64,000 bases of DNA, from the NCBI GenBank assembly GCA_025210515.1, contig JAOARM010000003.1, positions 1-64,000 on the forward strand, read 5' to 3'. Position 1 is the stretch's first letter; every line of letters starts with the position of its first letter. This document shows positions 1 to 8,361 of this stretch, piece after piece. Both the position numbers and the translations under genes were made by a program. This DNA is from Vallitalea sp. (lineage in GTDB: Bacteria; Bacillota; Clostridia; Lachnospirales; Vallitaleaceae). The notes beneath the pieces were generated by a model. The model did not search any database, had not been told where the DNA came from, and saw only the letters and a list, made by a program, of their open reading frames with translations.

Positions 1-41
1 GATAAAACTAATAAAGTTTATCCTGTTTAATAATTAAATTT

Positions 42-78
42 AAAGTCGATGTCAATATTATATTGATATCGGCTTTTT
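42..78 (+). terminator. Rho-independent terminator of a gene left of the window
   Basis: An inverted repeat (AAAGTCGATGTCAAT paired with ATTGATATCGGCTTT) has a three-base loop and is followed by a run of T. It has no gene in the window to terminate, so it should close a transcription unit ending before position 1. Confidence 0.75.
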
Positions 79-236
79 ACATATAGAGTGTTAGCCAAAA
101 TTACTTTTTCTTATTAATCATATTGTAAAATCAATTTTATTAATATATAATGATAATGAAGGATTATAAATGAAATCATTCATTATTTCTATATAATAGT
201 TAAATTTAATTAAGATGATTGCATAAAATCATTAAT

Positions 237-266
237 TTGACTTCGCTTTTTTGGAATATATATTAA
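237..266 (+). promoter_or_regulatory. Possible sigma-A promoter for the RpiR-type regulator
   Basis: TTGACT at 237-242 and TATTAA at 261-266 are separated by 18 bp, about 50 bp before the start codon at 318. The rest of positions 79-317 is AT-rich with no recognisable gene. The -10 is imperfect. Confidence 0.4.
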
Positions 267-317
267 TAGATTATGCAATTGTCTCAAGTTGATAATAATT
301 AGTAGAGAGGGTTAAAT

Positions 318-1232
318 ATGCATAGACAAAATGATTTGATAAAAAGAATTAACGATACATATCCTAAGCTAAGTAAGGGACAGAAACTATTAGCTAATTA
401 TATAATAGAGCACTATGAAAAAGCTGTTTTTTTAACTGCTGCAAAATTAGGTAAAATTGTAGGGGTTAGTGAATCAACAGTTGTTAGATTTGCTAACGAA
501 CTAGGTTATGATGGATATCCTAAACTTCAAAGAGCATTAGAAGAATTAGTTAAAACAAAGTTAACATCTTTTCAGAGAGTTGAGGTTACATCAGATAGAA
601 TTGATAAAAATCATGTGCTAAAATCAGTTTTGCAGTCAGATGCAGAGAAGATAAAACACACATTAGAAGAAGTAGACGAAGAAACATTTAATCAAGCTGT
701 TGAAATGATTCTAGGAGCTAGAAAAATATATATTCTAGGTGTTCGTAGTTGTGCTTCTTTAGCAGGCTTTTTAGGATTTTATTTTAATCTAATATTTGAT
801 AATACAAAATTAATTCACACAAATAGTGTGAGTGAAATGTTTGAACAAATATATAGAATTGGGGAAGAAGATGTTGTTATTGGAATTAGTTTTCCTAGAT
901 ATTCAAAACGTACTATAAAAGCTATGGAATTTGCAAGAAACAGAAATGCTAAAATTATTGCTATAACAGATAGCTTATTAGCACCATTAATACAATTTTC
1001 AGATTGTAATTTGATTGCAAGAAGTGATATGGCATCATTTGTTGACTCGTTAGTAGCACCTATGAGTTTAATTAACGCTTTAATAGTAGCTTTATGTATT
1101 AAGAAGCAAGATGAAGTATTAGATACTCTTGAAAACTTGGAAAAGGTATGGAATGAATATCAAGTATATGATAACAACGATGAACTCAATCTAGGTTATA
1201 ATTCACAAACTAAAGATATAAAAGAGCTATAA
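318..1232 (+). CDS. MurR/RpiR family transcriptional regulator
   Basis: This 304-residue protein has the two-part build of RpiR regulators. An N-terminal helix-turn-helix domain covers about residues 1-77, including the segment KLGKIVGVSESTVVRFANEL. A SIS (sugar isomerase) fold covers about residues 120-270, starting with KIYILGVRSCASLAG. Family members sense phosphosugars and control sugar or amino-sugar catabolism genes. No transport or catabolic operon adjoins it, so its target cannot be inferred here. It starts with ATG after GAGAGGG and lies 54 bp before the flavoprotein gene, with which it may be co-transcribed. Family assignment is firm; the ligand is unknown. Confidence 0.9.
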   Translation: MHRQNDLIKRINDTYPKLSKGQKLLANYIIEHYEKAVFLTAAKLGKIVGVSESTVVRFANELGYDGYPKLQRALEELVKTKLTSFQRVEVTSDRIDKNHVLKSVLQSDAEKIKHTLEEVDEETFNQAVEMILGARKIYILGVRSCASLAGFLGFYFNLIFDNTKLIHTNSVSEMFEQIYRIGEEDVVIGISFPRYSKRTIKAMEFARNRNAKIIAITDSLLAPLIQFSDCNLIARSDMASFVDSLVAPMSLINALIVALCIKKQDEVLDTLENLEKVWNEYQVYDNNDELNLGYNSQTKDIKEL

Positions 1233-1286
1233 TAATTATCCTTTAAGAAATGCAATTATTTGAAAAGGGAAAGGAAATGAACATAT

Positions 1287-2522
1287 TTGGAAAAAGTATT
1301 AATAGTTGGAGGCGGACCTGCTGGTATGATGGCTGCAATTATAGCAGCACGAAATGGTTGCAAAGTCCACCTTTTTGAGAGAAATGAAAAATGTGGTAAA
1401 AAACTCTATATAACTGGTAAAGGAAGATGTAATCTTACTAATGCAACAAGTGTAGAAGGGTTACTAGATAAAGTAATAACAAATAATAAATTTTTATACA
1501 GTGCTTTTTATACTCTTGATAGTTATTTGCTTATTGATTTTTTTGAGAATATTGGATTAAGAACTAAGATAGAAAGAGGAAACAGAGTTTTTCCTATATC
1601 AGATAAATCATCAGATGTAATAAAAGTATTAGTTAAGGAAATGGAAAAATTAGGTGTTATAATACATTATAACTCAAGAGTTAAAAGTGTAAAAGAAGTT
1701 AATAAAGAGATAAAAGGTATTATTCTTGAAAATAACACTCAATTTGATGGAGATAAAGTTATTATAGCTACAGGTGGATTATCTTATGCATCAACAGGTT
1801 CTACAGGCGATGGATATAAATTTGCAAAGAATCTAAATCACACAATTGAAGAAACACATCCCTCATTAGTTCCATTAGAAATAAAAGAACAGTGGGTAAA
1901 AGAACTTCAAGGATTATCTTTGAAAAATGTTGAGATAAAGATTAAATCTGGAGATAAGACCGTATATAGCGATTTTGGGGAAATGTTATTTACTCATTTT
2001 GGTGTATCTGGACCATTAATAATATCAGCCAGTAGGTTTATGATACCGTACAAAAAAGATAAGCTTGTACTAAGTATTGACTTAAAACCATCATTAAGTA
2101 TTGATAAGTTAGACAGCAGAATATTAATAGATTTTGAGAAATATAATAGAAAACAATTTAAAAATGCATTAGACGATTTATTACCTAGGAAATTAATACC
2201 TATTATTATTAAGTTATCTGGTATTAATGAAGATAAAAAAGTAGATCAAATATCAAAACAAGAGAGATTAAAATTAGTTAACTTGATGAAAAATCTTACA
2301 TGTCATATTACTAAGACAAGAGATTATAAAGAAGCCATTATTACATATGGTGGAATTAACACAAAAGAGATTAATCCAGTAACAATGGAATCAAAAAAAA
2401 TTAATGGATTATATTTTGTTGGAGAAGTACTTGACCTTGATGCGTTAACTGGAGGTTATAATTTGCAAATAGCTTTTTCAACAGGATATCTAGCAGGACT
2501 TGCTGTCGGTGAGGCTAATTAA
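1287..2522 (+). CDS. NAD(P)/FAD-dependent oxidoreductase, HI0933/BaiN-like
   Basis: A 411-residue flavoprotein with an N-terminal FAD-binding Rossmann motif (VLIVGGGPAGMMAA), a GKGRCNLTN segment and a C-terminal GGYNLQIAFSTGYLAG flavin-contact motif. All three are typical of the HI0933/YhiN group. Some relatives reduce enoyl or bile-acid substrates (BaiN), but the substrate of most members is unknown. The reading frame opens with TTG at 1287. The nearby ATG at 1277 is out of frame. It follows the RpiR-type gene and precedes aroH at 69 bp. In Clostridia this gene often sits upstream of cmk and ispH, as here. Confidence 0.88.
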   Translation: MEKVLIVGGGPAGMMAAIIAARNGCKVHLFERNEKCGKKLYITGKGRCNLTNATSVEGLLDKVITNNKFLYSAFYTLDSYLLIDFFENIGLRTKIERGNRVFPISDKSSDVIKVLVKEMEKLGVIIHYNSRVKSVKEVNKEIKGIILENNTQFDGDKVIIATGGLSYASTGSTGDGYKFAKNLNHTIEETHPSLVPLEIKEQWVKELQGLSLKNVEIKIKSGDKTVYSDFGEMLFTHFGVSGPLIISASRFMIPYKKDKLVLSIDLKPSLSIDKLDSRILIDFEKYNRKQFKNALDDLLPRKLIPIIIKLSGINEDKKVDQISKQERLKLVNLMKNLTCHITKTRDYKEAIITYGGINTKEINPVTMESKKINGLYFVGEVLDLDALTGGYNLQIAFSTGYLAGLAVGEAN

Positions 2523-2591
2523 CAATCAATATATTGTTAATTAGTATTTCTATGTGTAATTATAAAATAGAATAAAGCTTGGAGGAGAATT

Positions 2592-2951
2592 ATGGTATCT
2601 ATAAGAGGAGCAATAACAGTAGATAATAATACAAAAGAAGATATTTTAAAAGAAACAAAAATATTACTAAAAGATATTATAAATAGAAATAATATAGATA
2701 AAGAACATATAATATCAATTATATTTACTGCAACAAAAGATTTGACAGCTGCATATCCTGCTATTTCTGCTAGAGAACTTGACATAGTACAAGCATCATT
2801 ACTATGTGTTCAAGAAATGAATGTAGATAATAGCTTACAAAAATGCATAAGAGTAATGATATATGTTGAAGGAGATTTATTACAGAAAAATGTTACGCAT
2901 GTTTATCTAAAAGATGCAAAGGCATTAAGACCTGATTTGTCACTAAAATAG
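2592..2951 (+). CDS. aroH: Chorismate mutase, AroH type
   Basis: A 119-residue protein matching the length of the monofunctional trimeric AroH class. It converts chorismate to prephenate, the branch point to phenylalanine and tyrosine. The N-terminal RGAITVDNNTKEDI, the central FTATKDLTAAYPA and the C-terminal CIRVMIYVE (with the active-site Arg near the end) are characteristic. It starts with ATG after GGAGGAG. No other aromatic amino acid gene is adjacent, but aroH beside cmk is common in Clostridia. An 82-residue frame on the opposite strand is a shadow. Confidence 0.92.
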   Translation: MVSIRGAITVDNNTKEDILKETKILLKDIINRNNIDKEHIISIIFTATKDLTAAYPAISARELDIVQASLLCVQEMNVDNSLQKCIRVMIYVEGDLLQKNVTHVYLKDAKALRPDLSLK

Positions 2952-3005
2952 ATAATTTATTCTAAGACTTATGAGCTACTTATTGAACTTTAATAAAACT
3001 TAGTA

Positions 3006-3034
3006 TTGACAGTTTGATAAATACAGTTTATAGT
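3006..3034 (+). promoter_or_regulatory. Sigma-A promoter upstream of cmk
   Basis: TTGACA at 3006-3011 is a perfect -35. After 17 bp comes TATAGT at 3029-3034. It lies in the 121-bp gap before cmk and should drive cmk, ispH and the S1-domain gene. Confidence 0.78.
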
Positions 3035-3072
3035 TTATTATTGGTGACAATATTATTATGGAGGGTAATGTT

Positions 3073-3732
3073 GTGGAAATAATTAATATAGCAATTGATG
3101 GGCCTGCTGGTGCAGGAAAAAGCACAATAGCCAAAAAAATTGCCAAAAAGCTTAAAATAATTTATGTAGATACAGGTGCAATGTATAGAGCATTTGGTTT
3201 ATATTGTAAAAGACATAATATTAAATGTAGTAGTGATGAAGTAAATAGTGTCCTAGATAAAATTGATATAAGCATTGATTATGTAGATGGTGAGCAACAA
3301 GTGCTACTTAATAATGAAAATGTTAATGAATTTATTCGTAATGAAGAAATAGGAAATATGGCTTCAGAAGTTTCAGCAAATAAAAATGTCAGAATTAAGT
3401 TAGTAGAACTCCAAAGAAAACTTGCAAAAAAACAATCAGTTGTTATGGATGGAAGAGATATAGGCACATATGTACTTCCAGAAGCCACAACTAAAATATA
3501 TTTAACAGCAAGTGTTGATACTAGAGCAAAAAGAAGACATATGGAACTTCAAAAGAAAGGTATTATTACAGATTTACAATCTACTAAAGATGAAATAACT
3601 AATAGAGATAATAGGGATATGAATAGAGAATTTGCTCCTCTCAAAAAAGCAGATGATGCTATTGAAATAGATACCTCTCATTTGTCAATTGATGAGGTTA
3701 TTAACAAAGTCATTAGTATTATAGGAAAATAA
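3073..3732 (+). CDS. cmk: Cytidylate kinase
   Basis: A 219-residue CMP/dCMP kinase that transfers the gamma-phosphate of ATP to CMP in pyrimidine nucleotide supply. The P-loop IAIDGPAGAGKST is at the N-terminus, the CMP-site segment YVDTGAMYRA follows, then MDGRDIGTYVLP and the LID-region arginines (ASVDTRAKRR). The GTG at 3073 is preferred over the ATG at 3058, because the best ribosome binding site (GGAGGG at 3060-3065) overlaps the ATG and sits 7 bp before the GTG. It is first in the cmk-ispH-S1 operon, 34 bp before ispH. Confidence 0.95.
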   Translation: MEIINIAIDGPAGAGKSTIAKKIAKKLKIIYVDTGAMYRAFGLYCKRHNIKCSSDEVNSVLDKIDISIDYVDGEQQVLLNNENVNEFIRNEEIGNMASEVSANKNVRIKLVELQRKLAKKQSVVMDGRDIGTYVLPEATTKIYLTASVDTRAKRRHMELQKKGIITDLQSTKDEITNRDNRDMNREFAPLKKADDAIEIDTSHLSIDEVINKVISIIGK

Positions 3733-3766
3733 TTATTGAATTAATATTTTTGAAAGGAAAATACTT

Positions 3767-4618
3767 ATGGAAATAATTGTTGCAAAATCAGCAGGATTTT
3801 GCTTTGGAGTTGATAGAGCAGTTAAATATGTATATGATAATATTGACCAAAAGCCATTATATACATACGGACCAATAATCCACAATCCTCATGTTGTTAA
3901 CGATATAAAAGATAAAGGTGTTATAGCCATTAATGATACAGAAGAATTTGATCATGTACCAAAGGGAACTGTGATAATAAGATCTCATGGAGTAGGAGAA
4001 AAAGTATATGATTCAATTACAGAAAAAGGTTTTTCTATTATTGATGCTACGTGCCCTTATGTTAAGAAAATTCACCATATCGTAAATGATTACAGTAAAA
4101 AAGGTGATACTATAGTTATAGTGGGTGATTCTAATCATCCAGAGGTTATTGGTATAAAAGGATGGAGTAATTTAGACACAATCATTATACAAAATATAGA
4201 AGACGCAAAAAAATTTAATGTTAGTAAGAAAAAAACTATTTGTGTTGTGGCGCAAACTACATTTAATTATATAAAATTTCAAGAAATAATTGAAATTTTA
4301 CGCTCAAAAGGTTATGATGTAGTTATAAAAGAAACAATATGTAGTGCAACGCAGAAAAGACAAAAAGAAGCTATTGAGTTATCAAGTGAAGTTGATACAA
4401 TGATAGTAATAGGTGGTAGACATAGTTCTAATACACAAAAGCTTTACCAATTATGCAAGAATCAATGTGATAATACATATCATGTTGAGACTATAGAAGA
4501 TTTGGAGTTGCTTGTTTTGAGAAGTGATGAGAAGATAGGAATTACAGCAGGAGCTTCAACTCCAAAGAACATTATTCAGGAGGTTATTACACATGTCAGA
4601 AGTACAGAACGAAATTAG
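3767..4618 (+). CDS. ispH: 4-hydroxy-3-methylbut-2-enyl diphosphate reductase
   Basis: A 283-residue iron-sulfur enzyme for the last step of the MEP isoprenoid pathway, reducing HMBPP to IPP and DMAPP. The three cluster-binding cysteines lie in AGFCFGVDRA (N-terminus), DATCPYVKK (middle) and ETICSATQKRQ. The HNPHVV, RSHGVG and GSSNTQ-type segments are also present (here GGRHSSNTQKL). Its last 26 bp overlap the start of the S1-domain gene in another frame. In many Clostridia IspH and a ribosomal S1-like protein are fused in one polypeptide; here they remain separate but overlapping. Confidence 0.95.
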   Translation: MEIIVAKSAGFCFGVDRAVKYVYDNIDQKPLYTYGPIIHNPHVVNDIKDKGVIAINDTEEFDHVPKGTVIIRSHGVGEKVYDSITEKGFSIIDATCPYVKKIHHIVNDYSKKGDTIVIVGDSNHPEVIGIKGWSNLDTIIIQNIEDAKKFNVSKKKTICVVAQTTFNYIKFQEIIEILRSKGYDVVIKETICSATQKRQKEAIELSSEVDTMIVIGGRHSSNTQKLYQLCKNQCDNTYHVETIEDLELLVLRSDEKIGITAGASTPKNIIQEVITHVRSTERN

Positions 4619-5699
4619 TTTTGCAGAATTATTAGAACAAAATTTTAAATCAATTCACAGAGGAGAAATAGTTGAAGGGACAGTTATAGATGTTAATGAT
4701 GATGAAGTATTTGTTAATATTGGATATAAGTCTGATGGTATAATACCAAAAAGCGAATATTCAAACTACCCTGGAGTTAACTTAAAAGAAGTTGTTAAAG
4801 CTGGAGATAAAATAAGTGCAAAAGTTCTTCGTGTTAACGACGGTGAAGGACAAGTATTATTAACATACAAAAGAATACTTGCAGAACAAGGTATTAGCAA
4901 AATCGAAGAATACTATAAAAGTAAGCAAGAACTTACTTCAAAAGTATCTCTTGTTCTTGAAGGTGGATTAGTTGTTATTGTTGATGAAGTAAGAATATTT
5001 ATTCCTGCATCATTAGTATCAGATCAATATGTTGATAATCTAAGAGATTTCTTAGGTCAAGAAATAACTTTTGTAATTAGTGAATTCAACTTAAGAAAAA
5101 ATAGAATTATTGGAAACAGAAAAACATTATTAATAGCTGAGAGACAAACTAAAGTTAAAGAAACAATGAGCAAATTAGAAGTAGGTATGGTAGTTGAAGG
5201 AAACATCAAAAATGTTACAGACTACGGTGCATTTGCTAATATAGATGGAGTAGATGGATTAATTCATATTTCTCAATTATCTTGGGGAAGAGTTAAGAAG
5301 CCAAGTGATGTAGTTAAAGTTGGAGAAAAAGTTAGAGTAAGAATCATTGGAATTGATAAAGAAAAGAATAAAATTTCATTATCAATGAAATTCGATGAAG
5401 AAAATCCTTGGAACGATGCTACAACTAAATATGCTGTTGGTAATGTTGTAGAAGGTGTAGTTGCAAGAATGACTGATTTTGGAGCTTTTGTTGAACTAGA
5501 GCCAGGTGTAGATGCTTTACTTCATGTTTCTCAAATTTCTAAGAAACACGTTGAAAAACCATCAGACGCTTTAACAATTGGTGAAAAAGTTACAGCTAAA
5601 GTATTAGACTTTAATGAAGAAAGCAAGAAAATTAGTTTAAGTATAAAAGCACTTGAAGAAAAAGAAGAAAAGGCTGAAGAAGTTAGTACAGAAGAATAG
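4593..5699 (+). CDS. rpsA: 30S ribosomal protein S1-like, four S1 RNA-binding domains
   Basis: A 368-residue protein with four S1 (OB-fold) domains at about residues 15-85, 100-180, 190-262 and 275-350. The third and fourth are the most typical (VTDYGAFANIDGVDGLIHIS and MTDFGAFVELEPGVDALLHV). The second is diverged. Gram-positive homologues are shorter than E. coli S1 (six domains), and their role in translation initiation is less certain. The ATG at 4593 has GGAGG 8 bp upstream, inside the 3' end of ispH, so translation of the two is probably coupled. A strong terminator follows. Confidence 0.9.
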   Translation: MSEVQNEISFAELLEQNFKSIHRGEIVEGTVIDVNDDEVFVNIGYKSDGIIPKSEYSNYPGVNLKEVVKAGDKISAKVLRVNDGEGQVLLTYKRILAEQGISKIEEYYKSKQELTSKVSLVLEGGLVVIVDEVRIFIPASLVSDQYVDNLRDFLGQEITFVISEFNLRKNRIIGNRKTLLIAERQTKVKETMSKLEVGMVVEGNIKNVTDYGAFANIDGVDGLIHISQLSWGRVKKPSDVVKVGEKVRVRIIGIDKEKNKISLSMKFDEENPWNDATTKYAVGNVVEGVVARMTDFGAFVELEPGVDALLHVSQISKKHVEKPSDALTIGEKVTAKVLDFNEESKKISLSIKALEEKEEKAEEVSTEE

Positions 5700-5720
5700 A
5701 ATAAGTAAATAAAGTTATAT

Positions 5721-5762
5721 AAAACTACAAAGAGTATTAATTAATATTTTTTGTAGTTTTTT
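5721..5762 (+). terminator. Rho-independent terminator after the cmk-ispH-S1 operon
   Basis: AAAACTACAAA pairs with TTTGTAGTTTT and is followed by T residues, 22 bp after the stop codon of the S1-domain gene. Confidence 0.8.
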
Positions 5763-5851
5763 ACTTTATAAGTAAACTTAATTATATAATACTGTAGAAT
5801 GTATTATATAATAACGAACAAAAATCATACATTATAGGAGAAGGATGAATA

Positions 5852-6637
5852 GTGATAAAAGATTATGAAGATTTTAAAGAAGCTATTTTAAAGCTATCTA
5901 GTGTTGATTTGAATGCATATAAAGAAAGACAAATGAAAAGACGTATTGATTCGTTGATTAGAAAAAATAATGCAAAAGATTATGAAGCTTTTGTAGCATT
6001 GCTTAAAAATGATAAAAAAATATACGAAGAATTTATTAATTACTTAACAATAAACGTATCAGAATTCTATAGAAATCCTGCTCAATGGAAAGTTCTTGAA
6101 GAAAATATATTGCCCTACTTATTTGATACTTTTTCAAATAACTTAAAAATATGGAGTGCGGCATGTTCTACTGGCGATGAACCATATTCATTAGCTATGG
6201 TACTTAGTAAGTTTATTCCATTAAGCAAAATTAAAATTATAGCAACTGACATTGATAAACAAGTTCTAGATAAAGCTAGAGTTGGATTATATAATGAAAA
6301 AAGTATTGCAGGATTACCTTCTGAATTTAAAGACAAGTTTTTTAAGAAGAACGGTAATTCATATCAGATTGTTGATGAAATTAAAAAATGTATTGAGTTT
6401 AAGCATATGAATTTATTAAAAGATCAATATCCAACTAACTGCGATTTAATAGTTTGTAGAAATGTATTAATTTACTTTACAGACGAAGCAAAAAATAATA
6501 TATACAAGAAATTTAATAAATCATTAAAAAAAGGTGGTATCCTATTTGTGGGAAGCACTGAACAAATCATTCAATCATCTCAATATCAGATAACACCTGT
6601 CAAATCGTTTTTTTATAAAAAAGATGGCGAATTATAA
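5852..6637 (+). CDS. cheR: CheR-type protein-glutamate O-methyltransferase
   Basis: A 261-residue SAM-dependent methyltransferase of the CheR family, which methylates glutamates of chemoreceptors. An all-alpha N-terminal domain (about residues 1-75, with YKERQMKRRIDSLI) precedes the catalytic domain. SAM motif I reads WSAACSTGDEPYSLAM at residues 101-116, and DLIVCRNVLIYF lies near residue 205. The start is GTG at 5852 after GGAGAAGG. No chemotaxis gene is nearby. The final 6 bp overlap the convergent exonuclease gene. Confidence 0.9.
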   Translation: MIKDYEDFKEAILKLSSVDLNAYKERQMKRRIDSLIRKNNAKDYEAFVALLKNDKKIYEEFINYLTINVSEFYRNPAQWKVLEENILPYLFDTFSNNLKIWSAACSTGDEPYSLAMVLSKFIPLSKIKIIATDIDKQVLDKARVGLYNEKSIAGLPSEFKDKFFKKNGNSYQIVDEIKKCIEFKHMNLLKDQYPTNCDLIVCRNVLIYFTDEAKNNIYKKFNKSLKKGGILFVGSTEQIIQSSQYQITPVKSFFYKKDGEL

Positions 6638-7720
6638 TAAACTTAATATATGATTACATATTTTTGTTAATAAATTAGTATTACAAGTAATATTTTCTGT
6701 AACAAGCATATACTTAATAGTATCTTTTTTATTAACATAAAAAAACTTTTCAGTTGTGTCAGTATATGAAGTATAAAGAGGTATGAAAATACCTCTTTTT
6801 CTTAAATAACAATTTTCGCTAGATGCTTTTATTTTATTAGACTTATCAATGTATTTCGCAATCTGCTTATGTACTGCTTCATCTTCCGATAAAATATAAT
6901 AATAATCTTTATAATTATCAAAAAAGTATTTTAACTCACCTTCATATAGCTTTAATTTTATTGTAATAGAGTTTTTTTCAATATTAGCAAAGTGATAACT
7001 AGAACGGTAACTATAAGTAATTGGCGAACAGTTACTAAGCAATATATTAATAGTCATTTCAGTATCGTTAATATTAGTATCTTTAATAGAAAAAGATAAA
7101 TTATTATTTTTCATTTCGTTATAGAAATTAATAGATTGTAAAATACTGATTATATTGTATAAACCAATTATATCATCTTCATTATGTTGTAGAAGGTTGT
7201 TTTTAATTGTATCACTATTAGTTTTTTGAAAGTCAATATATTGCTTGATTAATTCACCGCCTGTATATATATCTTTTCTATGAATATTCATATATTTTTC
7301 TACCGTCTTTAATTTACAATTCTGTAAGCCCAAAATATGTTTACATGGTTTTATTAATCTATAAATATCTATACTTTCATAACTAAATGAATCAAACTTT
7401 ATATTATATAATTTGGCTTTTCTAGTTATAAAAGGTATGTCAAATGCTAGCCCGTTATAATGAATAAGACAGCTATAATTATTACAGAACTTAATAAACT
7501 CATATAATAAAGCATATTCGTCATTCTCATTTTCAGCTAACCATTGTATAATTGTAGGTTGATTATTAGTAAAATGTATACAACCTATTAAATATATCAT
7601 GTTTTTTCTATAAGAAAATCCAGTAGTTTCTATATCAAAAATTAATTTATCATGAATATCTCCTAATTGCACTTTTAATATATTAATGTCAATATCAATA
7701 TTTTTTTGTATTATAATCAT
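6632..7720 (-). CDS. Ribonuclease H-like exonuclease, YprB type
   Basis: A 362-residue protein whose N-terminal half is a DEDD-type RNase H-like exonuclease. LIFDIETTGFSYRKNMIYLI gives the first acidic pair, LIHYNGLAFDIPF the second motif, and HNEDDIIGLYNI the third. This matches the B. subtilis YprB / RNase_H_2 family. The C-terminal half has no motif I recognise. It starts at ATG 7720 and runs convergent to cheR, overlapping its tail by 6 bp. Its nucleic acid substrate is not known. Confidence 0.8.
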   Translation of the reverse strand: MIIIQKNIDIDINILKVQLGDIHDKLIFDIETTGFSYRKNMIYLIGCIHFTNNQPTIIQWLAENENDEYALLYEFIKFCNNYSCLIHYNGLAFDIPFITRKAKLYNIKFDSFSYESIDIYRLIKPCKHILGLQNCKLKTVEKYMNIHRKDIYTGGELIKQYIDFQKTNSDTIKNNLLQHNEDDIIGLYNIISILQSINFYNEMKNNNLSFSIKDTNINDTEMTINILLSNCSPITYSYRSSYHFANIEKNSITIKLKLYEGELKYFFDNYKDYYYILSEDEAVHKQIAKYIDKSNKIKASSENCYLRKRGIFIPLYTSYTDTTEKFFYVNKKDTIKYMLVTENITCNTNLLTKICNHILSLL

Positions 7721-7823
7721 GAAAATATCTCACTTTCTATGTACAGATTTATTAATAGTATAATTTAATTTATTAAGTAAATCAATTAATAACGTATTCT
7801 TTTAAACAAGAATATATTTATGT

Positions 7824-7899
7824 TATAATAAGTAAGATTAAGTAGAGCTTGTACACTCTTATAGTTATTAGTTCATATAATGTACCAAAGAACTATAAG
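7824..7899 (+). promoter_or_regulatory. Leader of the holin-like gene: -10 box and overlapping inverted repeats
   Basis: TATAAT at 7824-7829 is a good -10; the -35 (TTTAAA near 7801) is poor. In the leader, CTTATAGTT (7858-7866) is complementary to AACTATAAG (7891-7899), which abuts the ribosome binding site GGGAGGG. GTACA (7851-7855) is complementary to TGTAC (7881-7885). The two pairings cross, so they would exclude one another or form a pseudoknot. Confidence 0.4.
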
Positions 7900-7913
7900 G
7901 GAGGGACAAGTTT

Positions 7914-8258
7914 ATGAAATATTCATATTTAGTTTTAATATCTGTAATTGCAGGAATAGGAGAAGCTATTAGAAAAGCTGGTGTTAATAGTAAATATATT
8001 CCTTTTATTAATTTAATAATGGGGTTAATACTTGGCGTAGTATTATGTTATACTAATCCTAAAGCATGTATTTTAGATGGTTTATATATTGGGCTTAGTG
8101 CTTCAGGTTTAGTAAGCTCTACAAATACTGCATATTGTGTTTATCAAGATAGACATAAAAGTACTATACGTCAAATGAAACAAAGAAAAAAAGGCAATAT
8201 AGACTGTTGTAATGAACACGACGACAGTTGCTGTGAAAAAGTACTAGATGACGAATAA
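7914..8258 (+). CDS. Holin-like small membrane protein
   Basis: A 114-residue protein. Two hydrophobic segments at about residues 4-20 and 29-48 flank the basic turn EAIRKAGVNSKYIP. A glycine-rich segment follows (DGLYIGLSASGLVS, about residues 60-75), then a charged Cys-rich tail with CCNEHDDSCCEK. The arrangement resembles phage holins of the Hol44 type. No lysin or other phage gene is near, so a chromosomal holin-like protein is more likely than a prophage remnant. A strong GGGAGGG ribosome binding site precedes the ATG. The Cys-rich tail is unusual and could bind metal. Function is unknown. Confidence 0.6.
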   Translation: MKYSYLVLISVIAGIGEAIRKAGVNSKYIPFINLIMGLILGVVLCYTNPKACILDGLYIGLSASGLVSSTNTAYCVYQDRHKSTIRQMKQRKKGNIDCCNEHDDSCCEKVLDDE

Positions 8259-8361
8259 TATCAGATGTTGAAAAAAACATATTAATTATGTAAAATACTA
8301 ATTGAGATAATTGTAATTTAGATTAATTAATATTATCATATATGATTACGGAGGAACAATA

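Noticed and set aside
7914-8258. Prophage remnant based on the holin-like gene
   Set aside because: No other phage-type gene, integrase or attachment site is near, and flanking genes are housekeeping genes.
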